A stretch of DNA of 64,000 nucleotides from assembly GCF_030811455.1 (NCBI RefSeq), contig NZ_JAUSQU010000001.1, positions 7,006,001-7,070,000 of the forward strand. Reading direction: 5' to 3'. The notes beneath the pieces are model-generated. The model saw only the letters and a program-made list of their open reading frames with translations, did not search any database and was not told the DNA's origin. Both the position numbers and the translations under genes were made by a program. Shown one piece after another: positions 52,332 to 60,660 of the stretch. Positions within the stretch are counted from its first letter, which is position 1. Each line of letters starts with the position of its first letter. Origin of the DNA: Streptosporangium lutulentum (GTDB taxonomy: Bacteria; Actinomycetota; Actinomycetes; Streptosporangiales; Streptosporangiaceae).

Positions 52332-52379
52332 GACGGGTCACCTGGCTTGACGCTGGTGCCACCGCTGTCGCAGTAGCCG
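52332..52379 (+). repeat. island repeat, copy 5 (complete)
   Basis: A 29-bp core followed by ACCGCTGTCGCAGTAGCCG. It lies in the 355-bp gene-free stretch between the HigB operator and the oxidoreductase gene, which otherwise holds no supported feature. Confidence 0.8.
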
Positions 52380-52495
52380 CTGGGCGAAGGCCCGGTCCGC
52401 GGGAGAGGTGAGCGCACGCCATTGGCCGGATCCTTTCGCATATTGATCGCCTGGCCACTTTCCGATGCCGCCGGGTCGTTGAAATGCTTGTCGGC

Positions 52496-53443
52496 ATGAC
52501 TGCGACGACGATGCGTGCGATCAGCCAGGACGTCCTGGGCGGCCCCGAGGTGCTGAGGGAGGTAGAGGTGGAGCGGCCCACTCCGGGTCCGACCGAGGTG
52601 CTGGTGCGGGTGCATGCGGCCGGGGTCAACCCGACGGACTGGAAGCATCGCGCCACGGGCGGCCTGCTGGGACGGCCGCCGTTCGTCCTCGGATGGGACG
52701 TCTCCGGTGTCGTCGAGTCCGTCGGGATCGGGACAGCGCTCTACAAGCCGGGTGACGAGGTGTTCGGCATGCTGCGCTACCCGTACGGCCACGGTGCGTT
52801 CGCCGAGTACGTGGCCGCACCCGCCCGCACGTTCGCCCGCAAGCCCGGGAGAATCGACCATGTGCAGGCGGCCGCGCTCCCGCTGGCCGCGCTGACCGCG
52901 TGGCAGGCGCTGGTGGACATCGCGGGAGTGAAGGCCGGGCAGCGGGTGCTCATTCACGCCGCCGCGGGCGGAGTGGGCCATCTCGCGGTGCAGATGGCCA
53001 AGGCCCGGGGCGCTCACGTCATCGGCACGGCAAGCGCCGCCAAGCACGAGTTTCTACGCGGCCTCGGGGCGGACGAACTCATCGACTACCGGAGCGTCGA
53101 CTTCGCCGAGGCGGCCGGAGCCATCGACGTGGTGATCGACACCATGGGCGGCGACTACGGACCGCGTTCACTGCGCACCCTGCGCGAAGGCGGCGTCATC
53201 GTGTCGCTCGTGCTGTCCAATATGGCCGAAGGGCTCAACGCTCAGGCCGAGGAGCTGGGCATCCGTGCGGAGTCCATGCTCGTGGAGCCGGACTACGCCG
53301 GTATGAGGGCGATCGCCGCGCTGGTCGAGAAGGGCGGACTCCGGGCCGAGATCGATACGGTACTGCCACTGGAAGAGGCGGCCAAGGCCCACGAGCGAGG
53401 CGAGACGGGGCGCACCACCGGCAAGATCGTGCTCACCGTGTAG
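52496..53443 (+). CDS. NADP-dependent zinc-less alcohol dehydrogenase/quinone oxidoreductase (MDR family)
   Basis: 315 residues. GroES-like N-terminal part with GVNPTDWKHR; Rossmann region starting VLIHAAAGGVGHLAVQMAKARGAHVIGTAS, the NADPH-binding GGVG motif. No catalytic zinc ligands are seen. ATG at 52496 (MTATTMRAI). It lies between island repeats 5 and 6, the only plus-strand gene of the island. Confidence 0.9.
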   Translation: MTATTMRAISQDVLGGPEVLREVEVERPTPGPTEVLVRVHAAGVNPTDWKHRATGGLLGRPPFVLGWDVSGVVESVGIGTALYKPGDEVFGMLRYPYGHGAFAEYVAAPARTFARKPGRIDHVQAAALPLAALTAWQALVDIAGVKAGQRVLIHAAAGGVGHLAVQMAKARGAHVIGTASAAKHEFLRGLGADELIDYRSVDFAEAAGAIDVVIDTMGGDYGPRSLRTLREGGVIVSLVLSNMAEGLNAQAEELGIRAESMLVEPDYAGMRAIAALVEKGGLRAEIDTVLPLEEAAKAHERGETGRTTGKIVLTV

Positions 53444-53543
53444 ATCGGGCTTCTTCGATCCTGCTCCGCGGATTTGAGGGGCGGGAGCCGCTCTGTCGAG
53501 GCGGCCCGCACGAAGAGGGCAGCAGCGAACCCGGCGTCCACGC

Positions 53544-53732
53544 GAGCACGAGGCACTGCACTCGCTCATCAAAGGCGAGTGGTGGCTGGCCCCGACGAGG
53601 ATGGCCACCAACGAGGAGGGCCTGGTCCGGTTCAACGGGTTCCTCGGTGAGTACGAGGTATCGGCGGCTGGGAAGACGGCGGCGTTCAGACTCGACGAAC
53701 CGGGTGAGACAGCGATCAAGGTGGCTCTCTGA
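53544..53732 (+). pseudogene. 3' remnant of a GH10 (beta-xylanase)-like gene
   Basis: The plus frame reads EHEALHSLIKGEWWLAPTRM and continues to VRFNGFLGEYEVSAAGK, ending at a TGA at 53730. This resembles the C-terminal end of bacterial GH10-type proteins, but no start, catalytic region or upstream coding frame remains; the preceding 100 bp after the oxidoreductase stop are unrelated. A truncated leftover, perhaps from the event that brought in neighbouring genes. Family call from memory. Confidence 0.55.
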
Positions 53733-53965
53733 CCCCCTGCTGGCCGGGTTCTGACCGCGGTCGCCCTCCCGGCGCTGTCCTCCCCACGCGGCACCCCGGA
53801 AACGACCCCGCGCCGAACCATACGACCCTCACGACCGGGGCGGCACCCCCGTACCCCGGTCAGCCACCGACACATCCCGCACCGACACGGCCATCCTGAC
53901 AGTCCTGATGGAAGGAGAGATCGCACGAACCGCTCAACGGAACCATCAGGAACTGTGAGGGATTT

Positions 53966-55318
53966 CTAGGACCTGCTTGAGCCGATCAGGGAACGATCCC
54001 CGCGGGAGGCACCTTCCTGGGGTGGCCCGTTCCGCTCCCGCTCGCCGACGGCGCCGGCGAGGCTGCGGCCGAGACTCTGGGCGGGTTTCTCGATGAAGCG
54101 GTAACTCAGCGCGGCACAGCCGATCACCGTCGTGAAGAGCATCGCCTCCCACGCCAGCCGCACCGGCAGCGAGATCCTCGAAGGATCCACGGTCAGTCTC
54201 CTGACGACCTGCAGGATCAGGGGATGCAGCAGGTAGATGGAGTAACTCATCAGGCCGAGCCACACGAAAAAGGGCAAGATCGCACGACGGCGCAGGACAA
54301 GGCCGGCGGCGAACGTCAGCCACGCCGCGACGACGGCGGTGGACCAGCTCCACTTGAACGCCTGCTGCCCGGCCTCCGACATGCCCCACCCCGGCCCGAA
54401 TGCCACCGCCGCGATGACCGAGAGGACGGGCACCAAACCGATCATCCAGCGCGATCTCACCCATTCGGCGGGCGACCGTTCCAGGCGGTAGATGGCGGTT
54501 CCGCCGAACATGGTGGCCAGAATGATCAGGCTCTGCCACGCGCCCACCCTGCTATCGAGGGTGAGGAGCAGGAGGGCGAGGAAGGCGAGGACGGCGGCAC
54601 CGTACCTCCGTACGCCACGGTTCGCGCTGAGAACGGCGGCGATCCCACCGAGGAGCGCGACGGCCGTGACCCACACCACACCCTGTCCCAGGTTGTCGGA
54701 CAGCCAGCCCGCCGGTACGAGGGTGCCGGCGAGGAGCGCACACACCGCGAACGTCAGCGAGGTGCGCGCGCTGGCTCGATGGACGCCGAACACGAACATC
54801 GCGGTCACGAGCAGGTAGAACACCATCTCGTACGAGAGGGTCCAGAAAACGTTGACGACGCTGGGCACCCGGAGCAGGTCCTGCAGCATCGTCAGGTGTG
54901 CCAGTACAAAGGTCACCGGCTGCCCGGTGGCCTGGGAGGGCAGGGCGGTGTAGACGCCGACGATGCCGAACACGGTGCCGGCCACCGCCGCCAGCCCCCA
55001 CAGGGGGTAGAGACGGAAGAAGCGAGTGATCCAAAATCCCCGGACACTGCCTCGGCGTTCCAGCGAGACCGGCACGACATAGCCACTGACCAGGAAGAAC
55101 ACCAGCACGCCGTACTGTCCAAAGTCGAACCACGGGCTGACCGATCCCCGGATCTCGGGCAGCAGGGCGTCCAGCGAGTGCTCGAAGACGACGATCAGCG
55201 CGGCGAACCCGCGTAGGGCGTCGAGCCAGGACTGCCGGGCACCTTGGGACGAGGGGATCGGGCTGGTTCCGATGTTCATCTGCCCTGTTTTGTCCGGAAT
55301 CTCCTCGACCTCAGCCAC
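53966..55318 (-). CDS. acyltransferase 3 (OafA-like) membrane protein
   Basis: 450 residues with about ten helices. SWLDALRGFAALIVVFEHSLDALLP carries the conserved catalytic His; FFLVSGYVVPVSLERRG and FRLYPLWGL follow the family pattern. It transfers acetyl or other acyl groups to sugars at the membrane. The GTG start at 55318 is provisional; the ATG at 55279 (MNIGTSPIP) is also reasonable. Lies between repeats 5 and 6, with a hairpin at the far end. Confidence 0.88.
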   Translation of the reverse strand: MAEVEEIPDKTGQMNIGTSPIPSSQGARQSWLDALRGFAALIVVFEHSLDALLPEIRGSVSPWFDFGQYGVLVFFLVSGYVVPVSLERRGSVRGFWITRFFRLYPLWGLAAVAGTVFGIVGVYTALPSQATGQPVTFVLAHLTMLQDLLRVPSVVNVFWTLSYEMVFYLLVTAMFVFGVHRASARTSLTFAVCALLAGTLVPAGWLSDNLGQGVVWVTAVALLGGIAAVLSANRGVRRYGAAVLAFLALLLLTLDSRVGAWQSLIILATMFGGTAIYRLERSPAEWVRSRWMIGLVPVLSVIAAVAFGPGWGMSEAGQQAFKWSWSTAVVAAWLTFAAGLVLRRRAILPFFVWLGLMSYSIYLLHPLILQVVRRLTVDPSRISLPVRLAWEAMLFTTVIGCAALSYRFIEKPAQSLGRSLAGAVGERERNGPPQEGASRGDRSLIGSSRS

Positions 55319-55438
55319 CCGGTAACACTAGTGGCGCAATCGGGATGAAAGGTAATTTATGCCTCATAACTCCCACAAGATGACGGCTGACCAGCGTGAA
55401 CCTGGGGCTTTCAGGCGCCTCAGGCCCATGGCTCGAAC

Positions 55439-55460
55439 GCCCGGCGGGAGAACGCCGGGC
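55439..55460. terminator. hairpin in the gap upstream of the acyltransferase
   Basis: GCCCGGCG and CGCCGGGC, perfect 8-bp arms with a 6-base loop. It lies in the gene-free stretch 55319-55698 together with a second short GGGCTTTCAGCCCC hairpin near 55553. No product is supported there; the structured bases may be a decayed mobile-element end, which I cannot confirm. Confidence 0.45.
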
Positions 55461-55698
55461 TATGGAAGGGCGCGTCGGCTGTCACACTCGTGCGGGCGGC
55501 GCGTCGAGGAGCTCGGGGGCACGGAGCCGACCACATGAATCGGTGGTGTGGGCGGGCTTTCAGCCCCAAGCGCGGCGAATCAACGACAAAAAGGCACTCT
55601 TACCCCGAGACTGTTTTCGAGGCATCCCGAAGCTTCGGTGCCGGTGGTAGCGGTTCACTTCATGCGATCACGCCGGCAGGCGGAGTGAGCGGCCCCCA

Positions 55699-55746
55699 GA
55701 CGGGTCACCTGGTTTGACGCTGATGCCACCGTCATCGCAGTGGCCC
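55699..55746 (+). repeat. island repeat, copy 6 (complete)
   Basis: A core with two substitutions (GGTTTGAC and CTGATGCC) followed by ACCGTCATCGCAGTGGCCC. Directly left of the RelE/Phd module. Confidence 0.8.
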
Positions 55747-55801
55747 AGCGCCGAACGGCTTTCGCCGTACGCGGTCCCAGCCCGTGAACGGCGACGACGG
55801 G

Positions 55802-56320
55802 TCAACGCGGCCCCGAGCGGAACTCCGTCCAGAGGTCGACGGCTTCCTCCAGGTCCAGTGCGGCCACATCCTCGCGGGCCATGCCGGCCGTATAGATCAA
55901 CCGATCGGCGAGCCAGTCAGGGACCGGCTCTCGCGCAGGCGCCTCGTCGACGTGAAGGTGATCGGTCAGAGTTCCCAGACGGTCGATGACCTCGCCGAGG
56001 CGCACAACCTCAGGACGCGAAACGCCGGCCGCTCGAACCCGCGCCTTGGCTTCGGCGTAGACCTCGGCGTCGGCCCTCTCACCGACCGCCCAGATCTCAC
56101 AGATCTCAACCGCCTTGTCGTCGGTGATCCGGTAGACGACCCGCCACGTGTTCCGCCCGACGACGAGCTTGCGGAACCCGGTCAACTCACCGCCCAGCGG
56201 GTAGCCAGCCTCGGGGTTCTCCAGCAGCAGGAGGATCTTCTTCAGGACCTCGGGTACGGCATCCGGGCCGATCCTTCGGAGATCGTCAACGGCCGGGTCG
56301 GTGAATACGACGTCGGACAT
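55802..56320 (-). CDS. RelE-type toxin with C-terminal extension
   Basis: 172 residues. The RelE core occupies about 1-85 (FTDPAVDDLRRIGPDAVPEVLKKILLLLENPEAGYPLGGELTGFRKLVVGRNTWRVVYRI, then AVEICEIWAVGERADAEVY). The remaining 85 or so residues are acidic and helical, about twice the usual length. ATG at 56320, two bases after the antitoxin stop. Confidence 0.85.
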   Translation of the reverse strand: MSDVVFTDPAVDDLRRIGPDAVPEVLKKILLLLENPEAGYPLGGELTGFRKLVVGRNTWRVVYRITDDKAVEICEIWAVGERADAEVYAEAKARVRAAGVSRPEVVRLGEVIDRLGTLTDHLHVDEAPAREPVPDWLADRLIYTAGMAREDVAALDLEEAVDLWTEFRSGPR

Positions 56321-56322
56321 CG

Positions 56323-56634
56323 CTACTCGTCGTCATCCGGGAGCGCGGCCAGCGATTCACGGGTGTGCCCGAAAGCGGAAAGGACATCGTCGATCGACGT
56401 CCGCCGCCCACTGTCGGTGGCGGCCCTCACGAGAACCAGCGCCAGATCTCGCAGATCGGCCGCGGCCTCTTCCAGCTCATTGAGACGTCGCATGCTCACG
56501 ACGGCTGCGACCGGCTGGTGCCGACGGGTCACCACCAGATCCGCCCCCTGCTCCGCGTCAGCCACCAGACGAGCCACCCCGCGCTGCGAGGCCTCGGTGA
56601 CCGTGAGCTCGGTCACATCATGAAGAACAGCCAT
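56323..56634 (-). CDS. Phd/YefM-type antitoxin
   Basis: 103 residues starting MAVLHDVTELTVTEASQRGVARLVADAEQGADLVVTRRHQPVAAVVSM, the typical Phd DNA-binding half, with an acidic C-terminal toxin-binding part. The ATG at 56634 sits almost at the AT-rich operator, so the mRNA may be leaderless. Confidence 0.88.
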   Translation of the reverse strand: MAVLHDVTELTVTEASQRGVARLVADAEQGADLVVTRRHQPVAAVVSMRRLNELEEAAADLRDLALVLVRAATDSGRRTSIDDVLSAFGHTRESLAALPDDDE

Positions 56635-56641
56635 ACAAAAA

Positions 56642-56661
56642 CTATATAGAAATCTGTATAG
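56642..56661. promoter_or_regulatory. AT-rich operator/promoter of the RelE module
   Basis: CTATA-N10-TATAG in a strongly AT-rich stretch directly upstream of the antitoxin start, out of keeping with the local GC content. Confidence 0.55.
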
Positions 56662-56705
56662 GACAGCAATCATCGGGCCGATAGCCTCGACTACCGAGCC
56701 GATCG

Positions 56706-56753
56706 GACGGGTCACCTAGCTTGACGCTGGTGCCACCGGTGTTGCAGTAGCCG
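56706..56753 (+). repeat. island repeat, copy 7 (complete)
   Basis: A core followed by ACCGGTGTTGCAGTAGCCG, between the RelE and VapC modules. Last copy seen. Confidence 0.8.
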
Positions 56754-56794
56754 ATCCCCCGAATACCTCTAGCGACAATCCTTCAGCCCCATAC

Positions 56795-57211
56795 TCAGAG
56801 CTGCGCAGGCAAGAGGGTGAACGCGTCTACGTGCCGGGGACGTACAACAGTGAAATGACGACGATCGAGCGTGGCCACCTCGGCCAACCCGAGCCTCTCA
56901 GCCACGGTGATCACGGAGGCATCAGCCACAGCCAATGGAAGATTGGCATACATTTCGACCAAATCACTCATTCGGTCCAGGTCTTCGTTGATGAGGTCGA
57001 TCAGAACCAGGCCAGATTGGAAAGACCTCAGGAAAGCCGCTTCCGCTTTGCTTCCCTGACGCTTCTCGATGAGCTGGCAGACTTCCGTGACAACCGTGGC
57101 GGGAACGAGAAGCGGACCCGGATGAGTCCTTAGAAGCCTGACGCAGAGTTCGTGATGGTTGTCCCGGATATTGACCGCTGCGACCAAAGGTCCTGAATCA
57201 ATGACAATCAC
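56795..57211 (-). CDS. VapC-type PIN-domain toxin
   Basis: 138 residues. PIN acidic residues: VIDSGPLVAAV (Asp 5), TVVTEVCQL (Glu), LAVADASVITVAERL (Asp pair) and ATLDRRHF. A ribonuclease of the VapC type. The GTG start overlaps the antitoxin stop (GTGA). Confidence 0.9.
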   Translation of the reverse strand: MIVIDSGPLVAAVNIRDNHHELCVRLLRTHPGPLLVPATVVTEVCQLIEKRQGSKAEAAFLRSFQSGLVLIDLINEDLDRMSDLVEMYANLPLAVADASVITVAERLGLAEVATLDRRHFTVVRPRHVDAFTLLPAQL

Positions 57212-57414
57212 GAAGAGTGATTGTCCTCCGAGCGCAAGATCTCTTCAGAGCGTTCCGCGAAATCCGGCTCAGCCTCGAGCATTCCGATGAACGGCAGATC
57301 GCGGGCGACGGGCTCTTCGTCGAGCTGGTCCCGGACAAGGCGGAGCAGTGGAGCCACCTTCTCCTCGGGCAGGCGGTCCACCAGATGGTGAAGCTCCTCA
57401 CGCATCACGCTCAT
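57208..57414 (-). CDS. antitoxin partner of VapC
   Basis: 68 residues from the ATG at 57414 (MSVMREELHHLVDRLPEEKVAPLLRLVRDQ); a second ATG at 57405 is possible. Helical N-terminal part and an acidic tail (PDFAERSEEILRSED). Similar to small antitoxins coupled to PIN toxins in actinobacteria. Confidence 0.8.
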   Translation of the reverse strand: MSVMREELHHLVDRLPEEKVAPLLRLVRDQLDEEPVARDLPFIGMLEAEPDFAERSEEILRSEDNHSS

Positions 57415-57480
57415 GTATCGAGTGTAACCAGACACCACCGGAACGCACCCGGCCGAACCACGATGCACATCGCGCGGTAA

Positions 57481-57505
57481 GCCGACCCGCACCTGGAAGG
57501 TCGGC
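57481..57505. terminator. hairpin at the right end of the island
   Basis: GCCGACC and GGTCGGC, perfect 7-bp arms with an 11-base loop. The 262-bp stretch 57415-57676 otherwise holds the VapC-module promoter region and no supported gene. Confidence 0.4.
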
Positions 57506-57676
57506 ATGTGTCCCAGGGGCAGCATCCGGAGCTCTCGTCAACGAGGGGGCGGACTTCCGAGCGGCACCGGGAACCGAATGCGTTATGTAGCGAAAAGTCT
57601 TGATCGTGATGAGGTCACATCCCATAGATGACCTTGTCTCTGGTTCGCGCCGGCCCGGTTCACCAGGCTGTCAACC

Positions 57677-58669
57677 ATGACGAACCTGCTCACCCGCCCT
57701 CACCCTCACCGGGAAGCCCGCCGCGACCTGATGACCGCTCACCGCCCGCTGCTGTTGTGCGCGGCGGGCATGACCGTGCTCGCCGTATTCAGCGGCATCG
57801 GAATGGTGATCGACGAGCGCGCCGTACTCGGCGAGCCGGTCTGGCTCAAGCCGTTCAAGTTCGCCGTGTCCTTCGCGCTGTACGCGGCCACGCTGGCGTG
57901 GATGCTGGGCAAAGTCCAGCGATGGCGGCGAACGCTCTGGTGGTTGGCCACGGTGGTCGTCGTGGGTTTCCTTCTCCCGGAGATCGCGGTCATCACCTTT
58001 CAGGCCGCGCGCGGTGTACGCAGCCACTTCAACTTCTCCACGCCGCTGGACGGGACCCTCTTCGCGATCATGGGCGGTGCGGCCTACCTGGGCTGGTTGA
58101 TGACCTTCGCCGTGGGCGTCTTCCTCCTCTTCCAGCGCCGGCTCGACAGAGCGATGGCATGGGCGATTCCCCTCGGGATCGCACTGTCCCTCGGCGGCAT
58201 GTCGATCGGCTACCTGATGACCGCTCCAACCCCGGACCAGGCGGAAGCGCTCAGGAACGGGCTGGAATCGACCACGATCGGGGCACACTCCGTCGGCGGG
58301 TTCGACGGCGGCGCCACCATGCCGCTGACCGGATGGGCAACCGAGTCAGGCGACCTCCGCGTCGCGCACTTCGTCGGACTGCACGCCCTGCAGGCACTCC
58401 CCCTGGTCGCGGTCGGACTCCGGCTGCTCGCACGCCGCTTCCCCGTCCTGCACGATATGACGACCCGCACCGCCCTCGTGATCGTCGCCGCGCTCGGCTA
58501 CGCCGGAGTCGTCGTCCTCCTGCTGTGGCAGGCTCAGCGTGGCCAGGCCCTGACCCACCCGGACGGCCTGACGCTGACCGCCGCGGGAGCCCTCCTGGCC
58601 GCGGTGACGGTGAGTGCGACGATCATCGTGTCCGTACAGCGAGCTCGCCGTCTCTCCAGGAGTCGCTGA
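57677..58669 (+). CDS. multi-pass membrane protein of unknown function
   Basis: 330 residues with about eight helices (for example RPLLLCAAGMTVLAVFSGIGMVID and VWLKPFKFAVSFALYAATLAWML). The WLKPFKFAVSF segment recurs in an uncharacterised actinobacterial family. No enzymatic motif is seen. ATG at 57677 (MTNLLTRPHPHREARRD). Converges with the iminopeptidase gene. Confidence 0.75.
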   Translation: MTNLLTRPHPHREARRDLMTAHRPLLLCAAGMTVLAVFSGIGMVIDERAVLGEPVWLKPFKFAVSFALYAATLAWMLGKVQRWRRTLWWLATVVVVGFLLPEIAVITFQAARGVRSHFNFSTPLDGTLFAIMGGAAYLGWLMTFAVGVFLLFQRRLDRAMAWAIPLGIALSLGGMSIGYLMTAPTPDQAEALRNGLESTTIGAHSVGGFDGGATMPLTGWATESGDLRVAHFVGLHALQALPLVAVGLRLLARRFPVLHDMTTRTALVIVAALGYAGVVVLLLWQAQRGQALTHPDGLTLTAAGALLAAVTVSATIIVSVQRARRLSRSR

Positions 58670-58769
58670 TCCATCGGTCGCGTTGTCTCCGGAGACGCGC
58701 CGTCCGAGCCGCCGAAGGCCACGGACGTGAGTGCGGCGGTGCGACCGAAGCCGTACGGGGCGGATCGCG

Positions 58770-59804
<1,035 letters not shown>

Positions 59805-59846
59805 TCACCGGCCTTTCAACAAGGCAACCATGGGAAATCCATGAAT

Positions 59847-59871
59847 GATTGTCCTTTTACCTCACGGGTAC
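59847..59871 (+). promoter_or_regulatory. sigma-B-like stress promoter
   Basis: GATT at 59847-59850, 15 bp, then GGGTAC at 59866-59871. This fits the Streptomyces sigma-B consensus GNNT-N14-16-GGGTAY. Transcription would begin only a few bases before the ATG at 59882, giving a leaderless or nearly leaderless message, which agrees with the lack of a ribosome-binding site. Confidence 0.65.
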
Positions 59872-59881
59872 TCCACCCCCT

Positions 59882-60118
59882 ATGAGCGAAAAGGAGAAAA
59901 ACAGCGAACTCTCGGTGGGTGACAAGGTCACCTGGGAAAGCCACGGCTCTTCCACCTCGGGCACGGTGGAAGAGAAGATCACTGAGAGGACCGAGGATTC
60001 CGGGCGCACCGTGAACGCCTCGCCCGAGGACCCCCAATATCGCGTCCGCAGCGACAGAAGCGGCAAAAGCGCCGTACACAAGCCGTCGGCTCTTCGCAAA
60101 AAGGACCGCCATGACTGA
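59882..60118 (+). CDS. DUF2945 (Tudor-like) small protein
   Basis: 78 residues. LSVGDKVTWESHGSSTSGTVEEKI and DPQYRVRSDRSGKSAVHKPSAL match the hypervirulence-associated/DUF2945 Tudor-like fold. ATG at 59882 without a Shine-Dalgarno site. Overlaps the DUF3140 gene by eight bases. These two are a recurrent pair in bacteria and are often linked to stress. Confidence 0.88.
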   Translation: MSEKEKNSELSVGDKVTWESHGSSTSGTVEEKITERTEDSGRTVNASPEDPQYRVRSDRSGKSAVHKPSALRKKDRHD

Positions 60119-60440
60119 CGACAGAAAACAGATCGCCATAGATTTCCGCCAGACGGTCAACATGACGGCCGAGGAGCTCGACCACTGGCTCGGCACGCGG
60201 GAGTCGAACGCCGTCGGAGACAAATCCGGCGGCACCGAGTCGATCGGGCACGAGTCCGGTCGCCAGATCGTGAAAATCCTCAGGAGAGCGAACGGCGACC
60301 TCAGCGACGACGACTACGCCCACATGCGGAAGGTCGCCGGTTACATCCGCCGGCATCTGGCGCAACGACCGTCAGGTGACGTCCGGGAAACCGCATGGCG
60401 TTACTCCCTGATGAACTGGGGGCACGACCCGATCAAGTAG
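60111..60440 (+). CDS. DUF3140 protein
   Basis: 109 residues, helical: FRQTVNMTAEELDHWLGTRESNAVG, then SIGHESGRQIVKILRR and WRYSLMNWGHDP are family features. Its function is unknown; co-transcribed with the DUF2945 gene. Followed by a 220-bp stretch without any feature I can support. Confidence 0.85.
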   Translation: MTDDRKQIAIDFRQTVNMTAEELDHWLGTRESNAVGDKSGGTESIGHESGRQIVKILRRANGDLSDDDYAHMRKVAGYIRRHLAQRPSGDVRETAWRYSLMNWGHDPIK

Positions 60441-60660
60441 GTCTCCGCCGGCCGATACCGAAGCGACCGCCCCACCGAGGCGGTCGAGCCCGAAGGGCCA
60501 CCACGCGCCGGGGAGGCGACGTCTCGGCGAACGGGCGCGGGGATCACCGAGGCGAGCGCGGCACCGGCCCGGCCGCCCACGGGCCGTGCGGCGTTTCGGT
60601 GACCGCGGGTGGGTCTGTGACCGCGAGAGGGCCGGTGACCGCGGGACGGCCTGCCGGTTG

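Noticed and set aside
55537-55680. Possible end of an IS200/IS605-type element (GGGCTTTCAGCCCC hairpin)
   Set aside because: No transposase or TnpB remnant and no second end could be identified.
48461-56753. True integron attC sites
   Set aside because: No RYYYAAC/GTTRRRY core pair with imperfect internal arms was found (the nearest match, GCTTGAC, has a mismatch), and no IntI gene is in the window.
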